64,000 bases of DNA from Chryseobacterium defluvii (GTDB lineage Bacteria > Bacteroidota > Bacteroidia > Flavobacteriales > Weeksellaceae): assembly GCF_003634775.1 (NCBI RefSeq), contig NZ_RBXB01000001.1:558001-622000 (forward strand), written 5' to 3'. Under the pieces are notes generated by a model. The model had not been told where the DNA came from and ran no database searches. It saw only the letters and a program-made list of their open reading frames with translations. Made by a program: the position numbers and the translations under genes. Every line of letters starts with the position of its first letter. The first letter of the stretch is position 1. Below are positions 8,029-18,426 of the stretch, in pieces.

Positions 8029-9159
8029 TTGGAAGAGCAAAAAATATGGCTTTCGCCTCCGCATATGGGAGGTAATGAGTTGAAGTATATACACAATGCA
8101 TTTGATACGAATTGGATTTCACAATTTGGTCCGAATATCAATGAGTTTGAAAAATGCCTTGAGAATTATTTAGGAGAAAATTCTTTTGTATCTGCCGTGT
8201 CTTCCGGAACAGCAGCTATTCATTTAGCATTGAAATTATTAGATATCCAGAGCGGAGATATTGTCATCTGCCAGTCATTTACTTTTGTAGCCTCGGCAAA
8301 TCCCATATTATACGAGAAAGCGATTCCCGTATTTGTAGATAGCGAACCTGATACTTGGAATATATGTCCAAATGCTTTGGAAGATGCCATAAAGCATAAT
8401 ATTCAAAAAGGAAAAAAACCTAAAGCTATTTTGACCGTCTCTTTATATGGAATGCCTTACAAAGTTGATGAAGTTCTTGAAATTTCCAAGAAATATGAAA
8501 TCCCTGTTATTGAAGATAGTGCCGAAGCTTTGGGAAGTCGCTATAAAAATCAGCTTTGTGGAACTTTCGGGGACTTATCTATTGTGAGTTTTAATGGAAA
8601 TAAAATTATTACAACCTCCGGAGGCGGAGTTCTTATTTCCAGAACAAAAGAACATAAAGAAAGAGCTTTTTATCTAGCAACACAGGCCAAAGAGGATAAG
8701 GAATATTATAGTCATTCGGAAACAGGATATAACTATAGAATAAGTAATGTTTCGGCAGGCATTGGAATTGGACAAATGGAGGTTTTGAATGAAAGAATCG
8801 CACAACGAAGATTGAACCATGAATTCTATAATGACATTCTAGCTCAATTTGAAAACATAGAATTATCTTCTGAACCGAACGAAAATTTTTATTCTAATTA
8901 TTGGTTGAATACTATACAAATCAAACGATCAGATAAACTATCCAAAGAAATATTAAAGGAAAAGTTTTCAGAAAGTAACATAGAAACCAGATACTTATGG
9001 AAACCGATGCATCTGCAACCTTTATATAAAGGATGCGATTTTTTTGGGAGTAATCTTTCTGGTATAATTTTTGACAAAGGTTTGTGCTTGCCTTCAGGTA
9101 CAAATCTTACGGATATATGCAAAGAGAGAATTTTAAAAGTTCTAAACATGGTGAAGTAA
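8029..9159 (+). CDS. DegT/DnrJ/EryC1/StrS sugar aminotransferase, PglE-like
   Basis: A 376-aa PLP aminotransferase acting on 4-keto nucleotide sugars. The PLP lysine is Lys192 in SFNGNKIITTSGGG; IEDSAEALGSRY supplies the pyridine-nitrogen Asp; SSGTAAIHLAL is the phosphate site. The start is TTG at 8029: the LSPPHMGGNE motif conserved in this group begins at residue 8, before the first ATG (8065), and no ATG lies between 8029 and the upstream stop at 7993. With the next gene it forms a PglF/PglE-type pair that would make a UDP-4-amino-6-deoxy sugar. It is the first gene of the polysaccharide locus. Confidence 0.85.
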   Translation: MEEQKIWLSPPHMGGNELKYIHNAFDTNWISQFGPNINEFEKCLENYLGENSFVSAVSSGTAAIHLALKLLDIQSGDIVICQSFTFVASANPILYEKAIPVFVDSEPDTWNICPNALEDAIKHNIQKGKKPKAILTVSLYGMPYKVDEVLEISKKYEIPVIEDSAEALGSRYKNQLCGTFGDLSIVSFNGNKIITTSGGGVLISRTKEHKERAFYLATQAKEDKEYYSHSETGYNYRISNVSAGIGIGQMEVLNERIAQRRLNHEFYNDILAQFENIELSSEPNENFYSNYWLNTIQIKRSDKLSKEILKEKFSESNIETRYLWKPMHLQPLYKGCDFFGSNLSGIIFDKGLCLPSGTNLTDICKERILKVLNMVK

Positions 9160-9181
9160 TTTGTTTTTTGAAATTTTATTT

Positions 9182-9189
9182 TAATTTTG
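9182..9189 (+). promoter_or_regulatory. -7 promoter box within the start of the polysaccharide locus
   Basis: TAATTTTG matches TAnnTTTG, 62 nt before the ATG at 9252. The leader contains a small inverted repeat (AAAACT, TG, AGTTTT around 9205-9218) of unknown significance. This is the best promoter candidate for the downstream export and assembly genes. Confidence 0.5.
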
Positions 9190-9251
9190 CATGGCTATAT
9201 TATTAAAACTTGAGTTTTTATATCTCGTTAACATGAACATAAATAAAGACA

Positions 9252-11180
9252 ATGTACAATTCTCTTAGAAAAAAAATATTTGGAGGAGATAATGTTGTCA
9301 ACCTCTCGGACGTAAGATATCTTCCCAGATGGATAATCCTTGTCATAGATATTATCATTCTGATAGCATCTCTATATCTTTCTACTTATATAATAGAGAA
9401 AATTACCAAACAGGAATTTATTTATCACAAAGATAAAAGCGTCATTTTTGCCTTTATCATTCTTATAAATACTGTGTTTATGTATGTCTTTAAAACCTAT
9501 GCGGGGATTATAAGACACTCAACATTTATAGATTTATTTAAACTGTTGATTTCATGTTTCTGTACAATGATTATTGTAGGGACGATCAACATTACTTATT
9601 TTTGGGTTACAGGGAGCAAATTCATACTGACTCCTTATTTAATACTTTATTTTATTATTTCCTTTATGGGGCTTTTTCTTTTCAGATTATATGTGAAAGA
9701 ATTCTTTCATATAGTTCGTGAATACCGAAGAAGCGCCTTAAAAAAAAGAATCCTGGTGTTGGGAATTGATGAACAATCCATAGCCATTGCAAGAGCGGTT
9801 CTTGACAATCCCAGTCTTCCTTATCAGGTAGTAGGTTTTCTTACTCAAAGAACAGACACTAAAAGAGCTTCTTTATTAGGAAAACCGATTTATGAGAAGA
9901 AAAAAATTGAGGAAACAACAAAGGAAGACCTTGTGATAGATGGGGTAATCATTATCAAGGAAATGATGTCTAAAGATGAAATGAACTCATGGGTAAATTT
10001 ATTCTTGGAAAAAGATCTCCATATTTTTAAAGCACCATCAGTACAAAAATTAAGAGACAGTGATCTTGGAGGATCTATTAGGAATCTCCAAATTGAAGAT
10101 TTACTGAACAGAAAGCCAATTAAGATTGAAAATGAAGATGTTAAAAAAAGACACTTCAATAAAGCGGTATTGGTTACGGGGGGAGCGGGATCAATCGGAA
10201 GCGAAATTGTCAGACAGGTTGCTCAGTTTGATCCGTCATTGATAGTTGTTTTAGATCAGGCTGAAACACCATTGTATGATGTTGAGCTTGAAATGAAGGA
10301 AAAATTCCCTCATATCAGATTCAAGTTTGTTTTGGCTGATGTATCCAATAGGCATAGGATAGAACCATTATTTCAGACTTATAATTTCTCGATGGTATAT
10401 CATGCAGCAGCATATAAACATGTTCCATTGGTAGAAGAGAATCCTCATGAAGCTATTTTGGTCAATGTCTTAGGATCAAAAAATATTGCTACATTGTCCA
10501 GTAAATATAAGGTTAACAGGTTTGTAATGGTGTCAACAGATAAAGCTGTGAATCCTACCAATGTTATGGGTGCATCCAAACGTGCGGCAGAATTATTTGT
10601 TCAATCGTTACAAAATGTTGATGGAAATACTACCAAATTTATAACCACGAGATTCGGAAATGTTCTGGGATCAAACGGTTCAGTGATTCCTCATTTTAAA
10701 AGACAAATTGAAGCAGGAGGCCCCATTACCATTACTCATCCTGATATAGTAAGATATTTTATGACTATTCCTGAAGCCTGTGAGTTGGTTCTGCAGGCAG
10801 GAACAATGGGGCAAGGAGGTGAAATTTTCGTTTTTGATATGGGTGAGCCGGTTAAAATATTGGATCTTGCCAAAAGAATGATAAAATTATCAGGATTTGA
10901 ACCTAATATAGATATTAAAATTATTTATACAGGATTAAGACCGGGTGAAAAGCTATATGAAGAACTATTAAGTGATAATGCCAAGACACTTCCTACTCAT
11001 AATGAAAAAATTATGATTTCAAAGGATCCTACGATGGAATTCTTTAATATTGAATCTCTGGTTAATCTAATTACCAAAGCTTCCATAAGAAGAGACAAAG
11101 TAGAAGTGGTGCGGATTTTGAAGACTATTGTTCCTGAATTTAGAAGTAATAATTCTATCTATGAAGTATTAGATAGATAA
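9252..11180 (+). CDS. Membrane nucleotide-sugar 4,6-dehydratase, PglF/WbpM/CapD-like
   Basis: A 642-aa protein. Four hydrophobic segments lie in the first 150 residues, followed by a first Rossmann-like domain (KKRILVLGIDEQ) and then the catalytic SDR domain (VLVTGGAGSIGSEIVRQ at about residue 307). The catalytic segment STDKAVNPTNVMGASKR matches the PglF/FlaA1 group, in which the usual SDR Tyr is replaced by Met. It should convert UDP-GlcNAc to the 4-keto-6-deoxy intermediate used by the PglE-like aminotransferase just upstream. The full-length WbpM-like architecture indicates membrane association. Confidence 0.9.
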   Translation: MYNSLRKKIFGGDNVVNLSDVRYLPRWIILVIDIIILIASLYLSTYIIEKITKQEFIYHKDKSVIFAFIILINTVFMYVFKTYAGIIRHSTFIDLFKLLISCFCTMIIVGTINITYFWVTGSKFILTPYLILYFIISFMGLFLFRLYVKEFFHIVREYRRSALKKRILVLGIDEQSIAIARAVLDNPSLPYQVVGFLTQRTDTKRASLLGKPIYEKKKIEETTKEDLVIDGVIIIKEMMSKDEMNSWVNLFLEKDLHIFKAPSVQKLRDSDLGGSIRNLQIEDLLNRKPIKIENEDVKKRHFNKAVLVTGGAGSIGSEIVRQVAQFDPSLIVVLDQAETPLYDVELEMKEKFPHIRFKFVLADVSNRHRIEPLFQTYNFSMVYHAAAYKHVPLVEENPHEAILVNVLGSKNIATLSSKYKVNRFVMVSTDKAVNPTNVMGASKRAAELFVQSLQNVDGNTTKFITTRFGNVLGSNGSVIPHFKRQIEAGGPITITHPDIVRYFMTIPEACELVLQAGTMGQGGEIFVFDMGEPVKILDLAKRMIKLSGFEPNIDIKIIYTGLRPGEKLYEELLSDNAKTLPTHNEKIMISKDPTMEFFNIESLVNLITKASIRRDKVEVVRILKTIVPEFRSNNSIYEVLDR

Positions 11181-11212
11181 GAAATTATAATGTATATGTA
11201 CAATTTAAAAAT

Positions 11213-12031
11213 ATGAAGAATACGTTTTTGACCATATTATGTATGCTTGTATTAGCTTCCTGTAAGACTAAAACAAATGCTCATAATGATTTGAATTATA
11301 TGCAGAATATTGAGCAGGTTGCCATAGATGCATCTGTCAGAAACTCCAGTTCCACCATACAGACAGGTGATCAATTGGTTATTTTGATAACAGCAAAAGA
11401 TATGGATGTTGTAAAACCATTTAATCAGAATTATTCTTCATCAGAAATAATACAGCCTAATACTATGGCAGGAGGGAATACACCTTCACAAGGAACTGTG
11501 AATGTGTCTGGACCAACTTATATAGTAGACTCTGAAGGGAATATAGATTTTCCTGTGTTAGGAAAACTAAACACCAGTGGTAAGTCATTGGTAGAATTTA
11601 AAGATGTATTAAGAGATAAAATGACCCGTTATGTAATTAACCCTACAGTTAATATAAGACTGATTAATTTCAAAGTTACTGTTTTGGGTGAAGTAAACAG
11701 ACAGGGTGATTATACTATTTCAAACGGAAAAGCAACGATATTAAATGCATTAGGTTTGGCTGGTGATTTAACAATGTATGGTAAAAGAGAGGATGTATTA
11801 GTCATTAGAACTGAAGATGGCAAGGTCACCCATGGAAAGATAAATTTGCAAGATGCTAATTTAATTAATTCACCATATTATAATTTGAAACAAGGTGATG
11901 CCATAATAGTTTCATCCAATAACACCAAGGATCTCACGGCTAAACAGAACCCGAATACAGGACTTTATTTAACTGCAGCTTCAATAGCCATTACAGCAGT
12001 AGCAGTAGTGGTGAGTTTATTTAAGAAATAA
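11213..12031 (+). CDS. Wza-like polysaccharide export lipoprotein
   Basis: A 272-aa outer-membrane polysaccharide export protein. Signal with lipobox LASC (Cys17); Poly_export domain ([14 protein letters not shown]... and [17 protein letters not shown]), then an SLBB-like repeat ([30 protein letters not shown]), and a C-terminal hydrophobic helix ([17 protein letters not shown]) just before the end. The C-terminal helix corresponds to the segment that spans the outer membrane in Wza. It is located directly before the Wzc-like gene, its expected partner. Confidence 0.9.
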   Translation: MKNTFLTILCMLVLASCKTKTNAHNDLNYMQNIEQVAIDASVRNSSSTIQTGDQLVILITAKDMDVVKPFNQNYSSSEIIQPNTMAGGNTPSQGTVNVSGPTYIVDSEGNIDFPVLGKLNTSGKSLVEFKDVLRDKMTRYVINPTVNIRLINFKVTVLGEVNRQGDYTISNGKATILNALGLAGDLTMYGKREDVLVIRTEDGKVTHGKINLQDANLINSPYYNLKQGDAIIVSSNNTKDLTAKQNPNTGLYLTAASIAITAVAVVVSLFKK

Positions 12032-12036
12032 AATTA

Positions 12037-14448
12037 ATGGAAAACCGATACCACTCTTCGCAATCTTCTGAAGTAGATAACAAATCAAATAGTATTATTA
12101 TTAGTGAAATAATAAAACCTTACCTGCGCAAATGGCCTTGGTTTGTTTTAAGTATACTACTATCTTTAATAATAGGTGTTGTTATTTTAAAGTTTATGAC
12201 ACCTATATATCAGGTACAAACGACGATTCTTATAAAAGATTCTAAAAGTTCATCCTCATCTAAAGAAAGCAATTTAGGAATTCTTCCCGATTTATCGGGG
12301 TTTGGGGGACTAAAAACCAATAGCATTGCTAACGAAATAGAAATTTTGAAGTCTAAAAAATTGATTAGAGAAGTAGTAATTGCTAAAAATCTTCAAACTA
12401 CCATTATTGCAAAAGATAAAATCAGAAATTTAGAGTTATATAAAGAGACATCTCCTGTTGAGGTAAAAGTAGTTAATGAAAAATCTACCAAGGGGGGGGC
12501 AAATGTTTTTAATCTACAAATAAAAGGGGAACAATTAATAATAAGCTCAGAAGGTCTTAAAAAAGAAATTATAACGACTTACGGAAAAACTATAAATTTA
12601 CCGGCAGCTAATATCATTATTACAAAGAATAAAGCCTATAAACCAGAAACAACCAAAGAGATTGATACTAATAATCTCGTTTTCACTATTGCATCTGTAG
12701 AAGCAAGAACCAATAGCCTGCAAGGAGCCTTAAGTGTAGGCTTAGTGAATAAAGATGCAACACTTCTTAAGTTAGGAATGATATATCCTGAAATATCAAA
12801 AGCAAAAGATGTGCTTAACGCTTTAGTGTTAGCTTATAATAATGATGCAATTATAGATAAAAATTCTGAATCAAAAAAAACGTTAGATTTTATCGAGGAT
12901 AGAATTAAAAAACTTTCAGTTGAATTAGGCCAAGTTGAAGATCAAAAGGCGGAATTTAAATCAAGGAATAATCTGACAGATCTTGAAACAGAAGCAAAAA
13001 TAAGCCTGGAAAGCTCTGCAGCAGCTAGAAATAAGCAACTGGATATTGATGCCCAGCTGGAATTGACCAATGCACTCATTGGTTTTGTATCAAGACAGGG
13101 ACAGTTTCAGGCTTTGCCTTCCAATGTAGGCCTGAATAACCCGGAAGCTACTGCAGGGATCACCGCATACAATCAACTGATCCTTCACAGAAACAGATTA
13201 CTGGAATCTGCCACTACTGAAAACCCTACTGTTGTGGATGTCACCAAGCAGATCAATACAATGCGTTCTTCTATCGTACAAAGTCTGCAGAGAAACAGAG
13301 AGGGGCTGGAACTGGCCAGAAATGAATATTTAGGCGAGCAGAATAAGATTTCAAATAAAGTATCTAAACTGCCTTCCATTGAAAAGATGTTCCGGGGCAT
13401 TGAAAGACAACAACAGATAAAAGAGAACTTATATTTGCTGTTATTGCAAAAAAGAGAAGAAACAGCTATCGCACACTCTATTACGGCTCCTAAAGCAAGA
13501 GTTATAGATGCTGCTTACGAATCATCAATACCTGTGTCTCCGAAGCCCAAAATGGTACTCTTGGCTGCAATTATTATAGGATTGCTTATTCCATTTGCTA
13601 TTATATATTTGTCTGAACTGTTCAACAATAAAATTGTCACTAAACATGATGTTGAAAAGATTGTTCACGCTCCTGTCATTGCTGAAATCCCAAGTTTGGA
13701 AAATGGAGATTCAGATATAGTTAAGTTAAATGATATTACTCCTATGGCCGAAGCATTTAGAATACTTATTACTAATATGAATTTTATGCTTCCTAAATAT
13801 AATAGCAATAATAATCGGGCTAAGGTTGTTTTTGTTACTTCAACAGTGAAAGGAGAAGGGAAAACCTTTACATCTGTTAATTTGGCTCTGACATTAGCCA
13901 CACCAAGTAAGAAAGTTTTGATAATTGGTTCTGATATCAGGAATCCACAATTGCAACGTTATAATACTTCTAGAAAAGGTTTAAAAGGCCTTACAGAATA
14001 TCTTTATACTGATCAAACCAAAGTAGAAGAAATTGTTCATGTATCTTCTTTCAATCCTTATTTAGATGTTATTTATTCAGGAATGATACCTCCTAATCCT
14101 ACAGAGTTATTATCTAACGGACGTTACGAAAAGCTTTTGGATGAGCTGAAACCTAAATATGACTATATAGTTTTAGATACGGCACCTCTGTTGCTTGTGA
14201 CTGATACATTCCTGATTGCTGATCTTGCTGATATAACATTATATGTTTCGAGATCAAAATATACTGAAAAATCATTATTAGAATTTGCCAATAGCAATAT
14301 TGATCAAAAGAAGATCAAAAATGTTGCACTTGTTTTAAATGATATCAACAGGGATAATTTAGGATATGGTAACAAATATGGTTATGGGTACAATAATGGA
14401 AAAGAACAAAAATGGTTTGAAAAAATTAAAAATAAATTTACTAAATGA
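12037..14448 (+). CDS. Wzc-like polysaccharide co-polymerase with BY-kinase domain
   Basis: An 803-aa inner-membrane protein. A Wzz domain is bounded by a transmembrane helix near residue 40 and a second near residue 505 ([20 protein letters not shown]). Coiled-coil-rich periplasmic sequence lies between them. The cytoplasmic BY-kinase has Walker [11 protein letters not shown] at about residue 601, Walker A' [11 protein letters not shown] and Walker B YIVLDTAP. The C-terminus has a tyrosine cluster ([12 protein letters not shown]), the usual autophosphorylation site. It controls chain length and drives export through the Wza-like protein. It overlaps the next gene by 4 bp. Confidence 0.92.
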   Translation: MENRYHSSQSSEVDNKSNSIIISEIIKPYLRKWPWFVLSILLSLIIGVVILKFMTPIYQVQTTILIKDSKSSSSSKESNLGILPDLSGFGGLKTNSIANEIEILKSKKLIREVVIAKNLQTTIIAKDKIRNLELYKETSPVEVKVVNEKSTKGGANVFNLQIKGEQLIISSEGLKKEIITTYGKTINLPAANIIITKNKAYKPETTKEIDTNNLVFTIASVEARTNSLQGALSVGLVNKDATLLKLGMIYPEISKAKDVLNALVLAYNNDAIIDKNSESKKTLDFIEDRIKKLSVELGQVEDQKAEFKSRNNLTDLETEAKISLESSAAARNKQLDIDAQLELTNALIGFVSRQGQFQALPSNVGLNNPEATAGITAYNQLILHRNRLLESATTENPTVVDVTKQINTMRSSIVQSLQRNREGLELARNEYLGEQNKISNKVSKLPSIEKMFRGIERQQQIKENLYLLLLQKREETAIAHSITAPKARVIDAAYESSIPVSPKPKMVLLAAIIIGLLIPFAIIYLSELFNNKIVTKHDVEKIVHAPVIAEIPSLENGDSDIVKLNDITPMAEAFRILITNMNFMLPKYNSNNNRAKVVFVTSTVKGEGKTFTSVNLALTLATPSKKVLIIGSDIRNPQLQRYNTSRKGLKGLTEYLYTDQTKVEEIVHVSSFNPYLDVIYSGMIPPNPTELLSNGRYEKLLDELKPKYDYIVLDTAPLLLVTDTFLIADLADITLYVSRSKYTEKSLLEFANSNIDQKKIKNVALVLNDINRDNLGYGNKYGYGYNNGKEQKWFEKIKNKFTK

Positions 14449-15734
14449 GACATACAATAGCGGTTATTGGACAAGGATATGTAGGATTACCACTTGCGTT
14501 AGAATTTGCAAGGCATTTTCCTGTGTATGGGTTTGATATCAATCCGAAGAGGATTGAAGAGCTTAACTCTGGAAGAGATCATACATTAGAAGCGGATTTA
14601 AGTTTATTGCTGAATGTAATAAATGAAGCTAAACAAAGTAATTTTGTAAAAGGATATAAAGCATCTAATTCATTAGAAGAAATCAGCAATGCCAATGTCT
14701 TTATTGTTACTGTCCCTACACCAATTGACAGATTTAATTCTCCGGACTTAAATCCTTTGCTAAAAGCAAGTGAGATGCTCGGAAAAATCATTAAAAAAGG
14801 AGACATTGTAATATATGAATCAACCGTTTATCCTGGATGTACTGAGGAAGAGTGTGTTCCCATCTTAGAAAAGGTTTCCAATTTAATATTTAATAAAGAT
14901 TTTTTTGTAGGCTATTCACCTGAAAGAATTGTTCCGGGTGATAAGGTGAATACATTAACGACCATTAAAAAAGTAACTTCTGGATCTACTCCTGAAATTG
15001 CGGAAATAGTGGATAATTTATATAAAACAATTATTACAGCAGGTACTCATAAAGCCTCAAACATAAAAGTTGCAGAAGCTTCAAAAGCTATTGAAAATGC
15101 TCAAAGAGATGTTAATATTTCTTTTGTAAATGAATTGGCATTGATTTTTGACAGAGTCGGTATTGATACCAATGAAGTCTTGGAAGCAGCGGGAACAAAA
15201 TTCAATTTCCTTAAATATAAACCAGGATTGGTTGGAGGGCACTGTATTTCTGTAGATCCTTACTACCTGGCTCATAAAGCAACACAGTTGGGATATCATC
15301 CGCAGGTAATTCTTAGCGGAAGACGTGTGAATGATATGATGGCCCAATTTATTGCTGGAAAAGTAGTAAAATTAATGATCAAGAAGGGGATGCCGATTAA
15401 AGGTGCAAAAGCTTTGATTTTAGGTGTTACCTTCAAAGAAAACTGTCCGGATGTGAGAAACACCAAAGTTGTGGAAATATTTTCCGAACTTAAACAGTTT
15501 GGTTTAGATGTTAATCTTTATGATCCATGGGCACATAAAGCTGAAGTTAGAGATGAATATAATATAGAATTACTTTCAGACGCTCCTGATTTATCCCAGT
15601 ATTCAGTGATCGTATTGGCTGTTGCTCATAATGAGTTCAAAGAATATGATTTTAAAAAACTATGTGACGGGAAAAGAGTTATTTATGATGTAAAAGGCCT
15701 TATTGACAAAGAGTTTGTTGATGCCAGATTATAA
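14445..15734 (+). CDS. Nucleotide-sugar dehydrogenase (WbpO/TviB-like)
   Basis: A 429-aa UDP-glucose/UDP-HexNAc dehydrogenase family enzyme. NAD site [14 protein letters not shown] at the N-terminus, active-site Cys267 in [12 protein letters not shown], and C-terminal UDP-binding domain [16 protein letters not shown]. The sequence is closest in style to the TviB/WbpO/CapL group, which oxidises UDP-GlcNAc or UDP-GalNAc at C6 to the uronic acid. The product would feed the DegT pair and possibly the WbpG amidotransferase. Its ATG overlaps the end of the Wzc gene (ATGA). Confidence 0.88.
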   Translation: MRHTIAVIGQGYVGLPLALEFARHFPVYGFDINPKRIEELNSGRDHTLEADLSLLLNVINEAKQSNFVKGYKASNSLEEISNANVFIVTVPTPIDRFNSPDLNPLLKASEMLGKIIKKGDIVIYESTVYPGCTEEECVPILEKVSNLIFNKDFFVGYSPERIVPGDKVNTLTTIKKVTSGSTPEIAEIVDNLYKTIITAGTHKASNIKVAEASKAIENAQRDVNISFVNELALIFDRVGIDTNEVLEAAGTKFNFLKYKPGLVGGHCISVDPYYLAHKATQLGYHPQVILSGRRVNDMMAQFIAGKVVKLMIKKGMPIKGAKALILGVTFKENCPDVRNTKVVEIFSELKQFGLDVNLYDPWAHKAEVRDEYNIELLSDAPDLSQYSVIVLAVAHNEFKEYDFKKLCDGKRVIYDVKGLIDKEFVDARL

Positions 15735-15744
15735 TTTTTTTGAT

Positions 15745-16833
15745 ATGATACCTATAGTAAAACCATATTTACCTCCCAGGGAAGATCTTATTCCGGAAAT
15801 TGAAAAGATCCTCTACAGCGGATATATAGCAGAAGGAGAACCTGTATATGAATTTGAAAGAAAATTTGCAGACTTTCTGGATAATAAAAATGTACTGGCA
15901 CTTCATTCGGGAACAGATGCGCTTCACATTGCATTGCTATTGGCAGGTGTAGGATTTGGAGATGAGGTGATAAGTACTCCCATGACGGCAGAACCCACCA
16001 ATGTTGCTATTACCATGGTAGGAGGTAAAGTGGTGTGGGGTGATGTGGATCCTAATTCGGGATTGTTGTCTCCGGAATCCGTAAGATCACTTATTACGGA
16101 AAAGACCAAAGCCATTCTCCTCGTTCATTATGCGGGAATGGTTTGTGATATGGATGAATTCAACAAGATTTCTCAGGAATTCAATATTCCTATCATAGAA
16201 GATGCTGCCCATGCTTTGGGAAGTAAATATAACGGACAATATGTAGGCTCAAACTCTCCATATACTATTTTTTCCCTTCAGGCGATAAAGCATATGACAA
16301 CCGTTGACGGAGGTTTTCTGACCTTTAAAGAATCGGTTCAGCTTCCAAGAGCAAAAAAAATGAGATGGTTCGGTTTAGATAAAGGAAAAAGCAGACTTGA
16401 GAACGATATAACCGAGACCGGATACAAATATGCCATGAACAATGTAAATGCTACCATTGGTCTGGTGCAGATGAAATATCTGGAGGAAGTATTGGGGAAA
16501 TACATAGGAAACGGTAAATTCTATGATGAAGCTTTAAAAGGCATAGACGGTATTGAACTGGTAAATTATAATAAAAATACCGAACCTTCATACTGGCTTT
16601 ACACCATGAAAGTAGATCGCAGAGATGATTTTATAGCTTTGATGACTGAGAATGGAATTTCAGCTTCACCTCTGCATCATAGAAATGATCTGCACAGTAT
16701 CTTTGCAGAATCTAAAAGAGAATTACCGGGAATGGATCGCTTTTATGAAAAGCTGGTTCACATTCCTTGTGGATGGTGGGTTTCCGATGAAGACAGAACT
16801 AGAATAGCAGATACCATAAAAAAAGGCTGGTAA
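15745..16833 (+). CDS. DegT/DnrJ/EryC1/StrS sugar aminotransferase
   Basis: A 362-aa PLP enzyme. Start ATG 15745 (MIPIVKPYLP) is preferred because the paired downstream paralog begins with the matching MIPLFKPYMP; earlier in-frame starts (15703, 15721) overlap or abut the previous gene. PLP lysine Lys182 lies in LQAIKHMTTVDGG, pyridine Asp in IIEDAAHALGSKY, and phosphate site in HSGTDALHIAL. It should install an amino group on a keto sugar nucleotide, plausibly the product of the preceding dehydrogenase pathway. It is adjacent to a paralog that lacks the lysine. Confidence 0.87.
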   Translation: MIPIVKPYLPPREDLIPEIEKILYSGYIAEGEPVYEFERKFADFLDNKNVLALHSGTDALHIALLLAGVGFGDEVISTPMTAEPTNVAITMVGGKVVWGDVDPNSGLLSPESVRSLITEKTKAILLVHYAGMVCDMDEFNKISQEFNIPIIEDAAHALGSKYNGQYVGSNSPYTIFSLQAIKHMTTVDGGFLTFKESVQLPRAKKMRWFGLDKGKSRLENDITETGYKYAMNNVNATIGLVQMKYLEEVLGKYIGNGKFYDEALKGIDGIELVNYNKNTEPSYWLYTMKVDRRDDFIALMTENGISASPLHHRNDLHSIFAESKRELPGMDRFYEKLVHIPCGWWVSDEDRTRIADTIKKGW

Positions 16834-16835
16834 TT

Positions 16836-17900
16836 ATGATTCCTTTATTTAAGCCTTATATGCCTCAAGACATCTCAGAAGGAGTTAATGAAATTTTATA
16901 TTCCGGTCAGTTGGCTTTTGGAAAATGGGGAAAGCTTTTTGAGCAAAAGCTCACGGAATTCTTGGGAACAGAATCTCTGCTTATCGTTAATTCATATTCC
17001 TCAGCATTAAATATTACCTTAGATGTTTTAAACATTACGGCAGGGGACGAGATTATCATGTCACCGATGTGCTGCTTGCAGTCCACACAACCTCTTTCCG
17101 CAAGAGGCTTAAAGATCGTGTGGGCAGATATTGATCCTGAAACCGGTACTTTGGATCCTGAAAGTGTAAAACAGAAGATCACTAAAAACACCAAAGCTAT
17201 ATTTCACAATATGCATTTGGGATATGTGGGCTATATTGATGAAATCAATAAAATAGCGAGACAGCATGGCATTTTTACAATTGATGATTGTGTAGATGGT
17301 ATGGGACAGGAATACAAAGGAAATAAAATAGGGAATTGTGGTAGTGATGCTACTGTTATTTCTTTTCATGCCGTAAGACTTCCCAATGCAATGGAGTCTG
17401 GAGCAATTGTATTTAAAGATCCCGGGTATGTTGAAAAAGCTAAAATCAAAAGAGATCTTGGATTAGAAAGACAACTATTCAGGGATGCAAAGGGTGAAAT
17501 CAGCGAAAAGTATGATGTTACCATACAGGGATATGGTGCAACAGCCAATGAGGTGAGTTCTTATATCGGGCTGAAGCAGATGGAAATACTTCCGGAACTC
17601 ATTGCAAAACAAAGAGAAAATGCCAGAAAATGGTCAGAATATCTGAAAAATGAGAACCTGCCATGTACCCCGATAAAAAATGTACCTGATTCCGATCCTA
17701 TCTATTGGGTATTTGGTATGTTCACGGAGAAGAAGGATGAGATGATGGATTATTTCCGGAATAAAGGCTTTTGGGCTTCTACAGTACATTTAAATAATAA
17801 CAGATACTCTTTATTTGGCGAATATGTAGATTTGCCAGGAGTGAATGATTTTTATTCTAAATTCTTAGCTATTCCGTCAGGATGGTGGCATAAGCTCTAA
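16836..17900 (+). CDS. DegT-family homolog with Arg in place of the PLP lysine
   Basis: A 354-aa full-length homolog of the preceding aminotransferase (same MIP-FKPYMP start, same IPSGWW end). The segment equivalent to LQAIKHMTTVDGG reads FHAVRLPNAMESG: codon AGA gives Arg181 where the Schiff-base Lys should be. The phosphate-binding loop is also altered (NSYSSALNI instead of HSGTDALHI), while the pyridine Asp region (TIDDCVDGMG) is kept. It cannot work as a standard transaminase. It could be a non-catalytic partner of the upstream paralog, or a lysine-less PLP enzyme like the sugar 3-dehydratase ColD, which uses His. It starts 2 bp after the paralog. Confidence 0.85.
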   Translation: MIPLFKPYMPQDISEGVNEILYSGQLAFGKWGKLFEQKLTEFLGTESLLIVNSYSSALNITLDVLNITAGDEIIMSPMCCLQSTQPLSARGLKIVWADIDPETGTLDPESVKQKITKNTKAIFHNMHLGYVGYIDEINKIARQHGIFTIDDCVDGMGQEYKGNKIGNCGSDATVISFHAVRLPNAMESGAIVFKDPGYVEKAKIKRDLGLERQLFRDAKGEISEKYDVTIQGYGATANEVSSYIGLKQMEILPELIAKQRENARKWSEYLKNENLPCTPIKNVPDSDPIYWVFGMFTEKKDEMMDYFRNKGFWASTVHLNNNRYSLFGEYVDLPGVNDFYSKFLAIPSGWWHKL

Positions 17901-17911
17901 TAAACAAAACA

Positions 17912-18409
17912 ATGGAGTTTAATTTTATTAAGCACTCGGAATTGACTGAAGGTCTTTTATTGAAAATAATTGAGATCAAACAGCATCATTGGAACTACCC
18001 GTTGGAAAATCAAAAAAAATGGATAGAGGAAAATCTGAAGTCCGATGATTTTCATTTAATATTATTTGACAGCAGTGGATTAATAGGATATTTAACCTTG
18101 GTAGATCTGGAATTACAGATTGATAGCTCTTCTAAAAATTATTATGGTATTGGAAGCGTGTGTGTGCATGGTGAGATGAAAGGAAAACAATTGGGATTAT
18201 TGCTTATGAAGCTTGTTGATTACTTTCTAAACGTTAAGAAAACCCCTGGAATTTTACTTTGTAAATCAGAACTTGTAGATTTCTATAAAAAATGTGGATG
18301 GAAACTATACAATGGAAAGGTAAGAATAGGAAATGTTTTTTTTGAACATTATTTGCTTTCAACAAATACTATTATGAATGAGCAAATTGATGTACCTTTT
18401 TCATTTTAA
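17912..18409 (+). CDS. GNAT-family acetyltransferase
   Basis: A 165-aa protein with the GNAT core: a beta strand GLIGYLTLVDLEL, then SVCVHGEMKGKQLGLLLMKLVDYFL as the acetyl-CoA strand and loop, and DFYKKCGWKL at the end. Position inside the sugar-nucleotide block suggests that it N- or O-acetylates a sugar of the polysaccharide, perhaps the amino sugar made by the DegT enzymes. Substrate unknown. Confidence 0.7.
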   Translation: MEFNFIKHSELTEGLLLKIIEIKQHHWNYPLENQKKWIEENLKSDDFHLILFDSSGLIGYLTLVDLELQIDSSSKNYYGIGSVCVHGEMKGKQLGLLLMKLVDYFLNVKKTPGILLCKSELVDFYKKCGWKLYNGKVRIGNVFFEHYLLSTNTIMNEQIDVPFSF

Positions 18410-18426
18410 AAATTTACTTTTATATT

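Noticed and set aside
9190..9251. Attenuator or antiterminator target in the leader before the dehydratase gene
   Set aside because: Only a 6-bp inverted repeat is seen, and no UpxY/NusG-like gene lies nearby.
16836..17900. Pseudogene reading of the Lys-less DegT homolog
   Set aside because: Frame, length and termini are intact and tightly packed in the operon, so decay is unlikely; treated as a real gene with altered chemistry.
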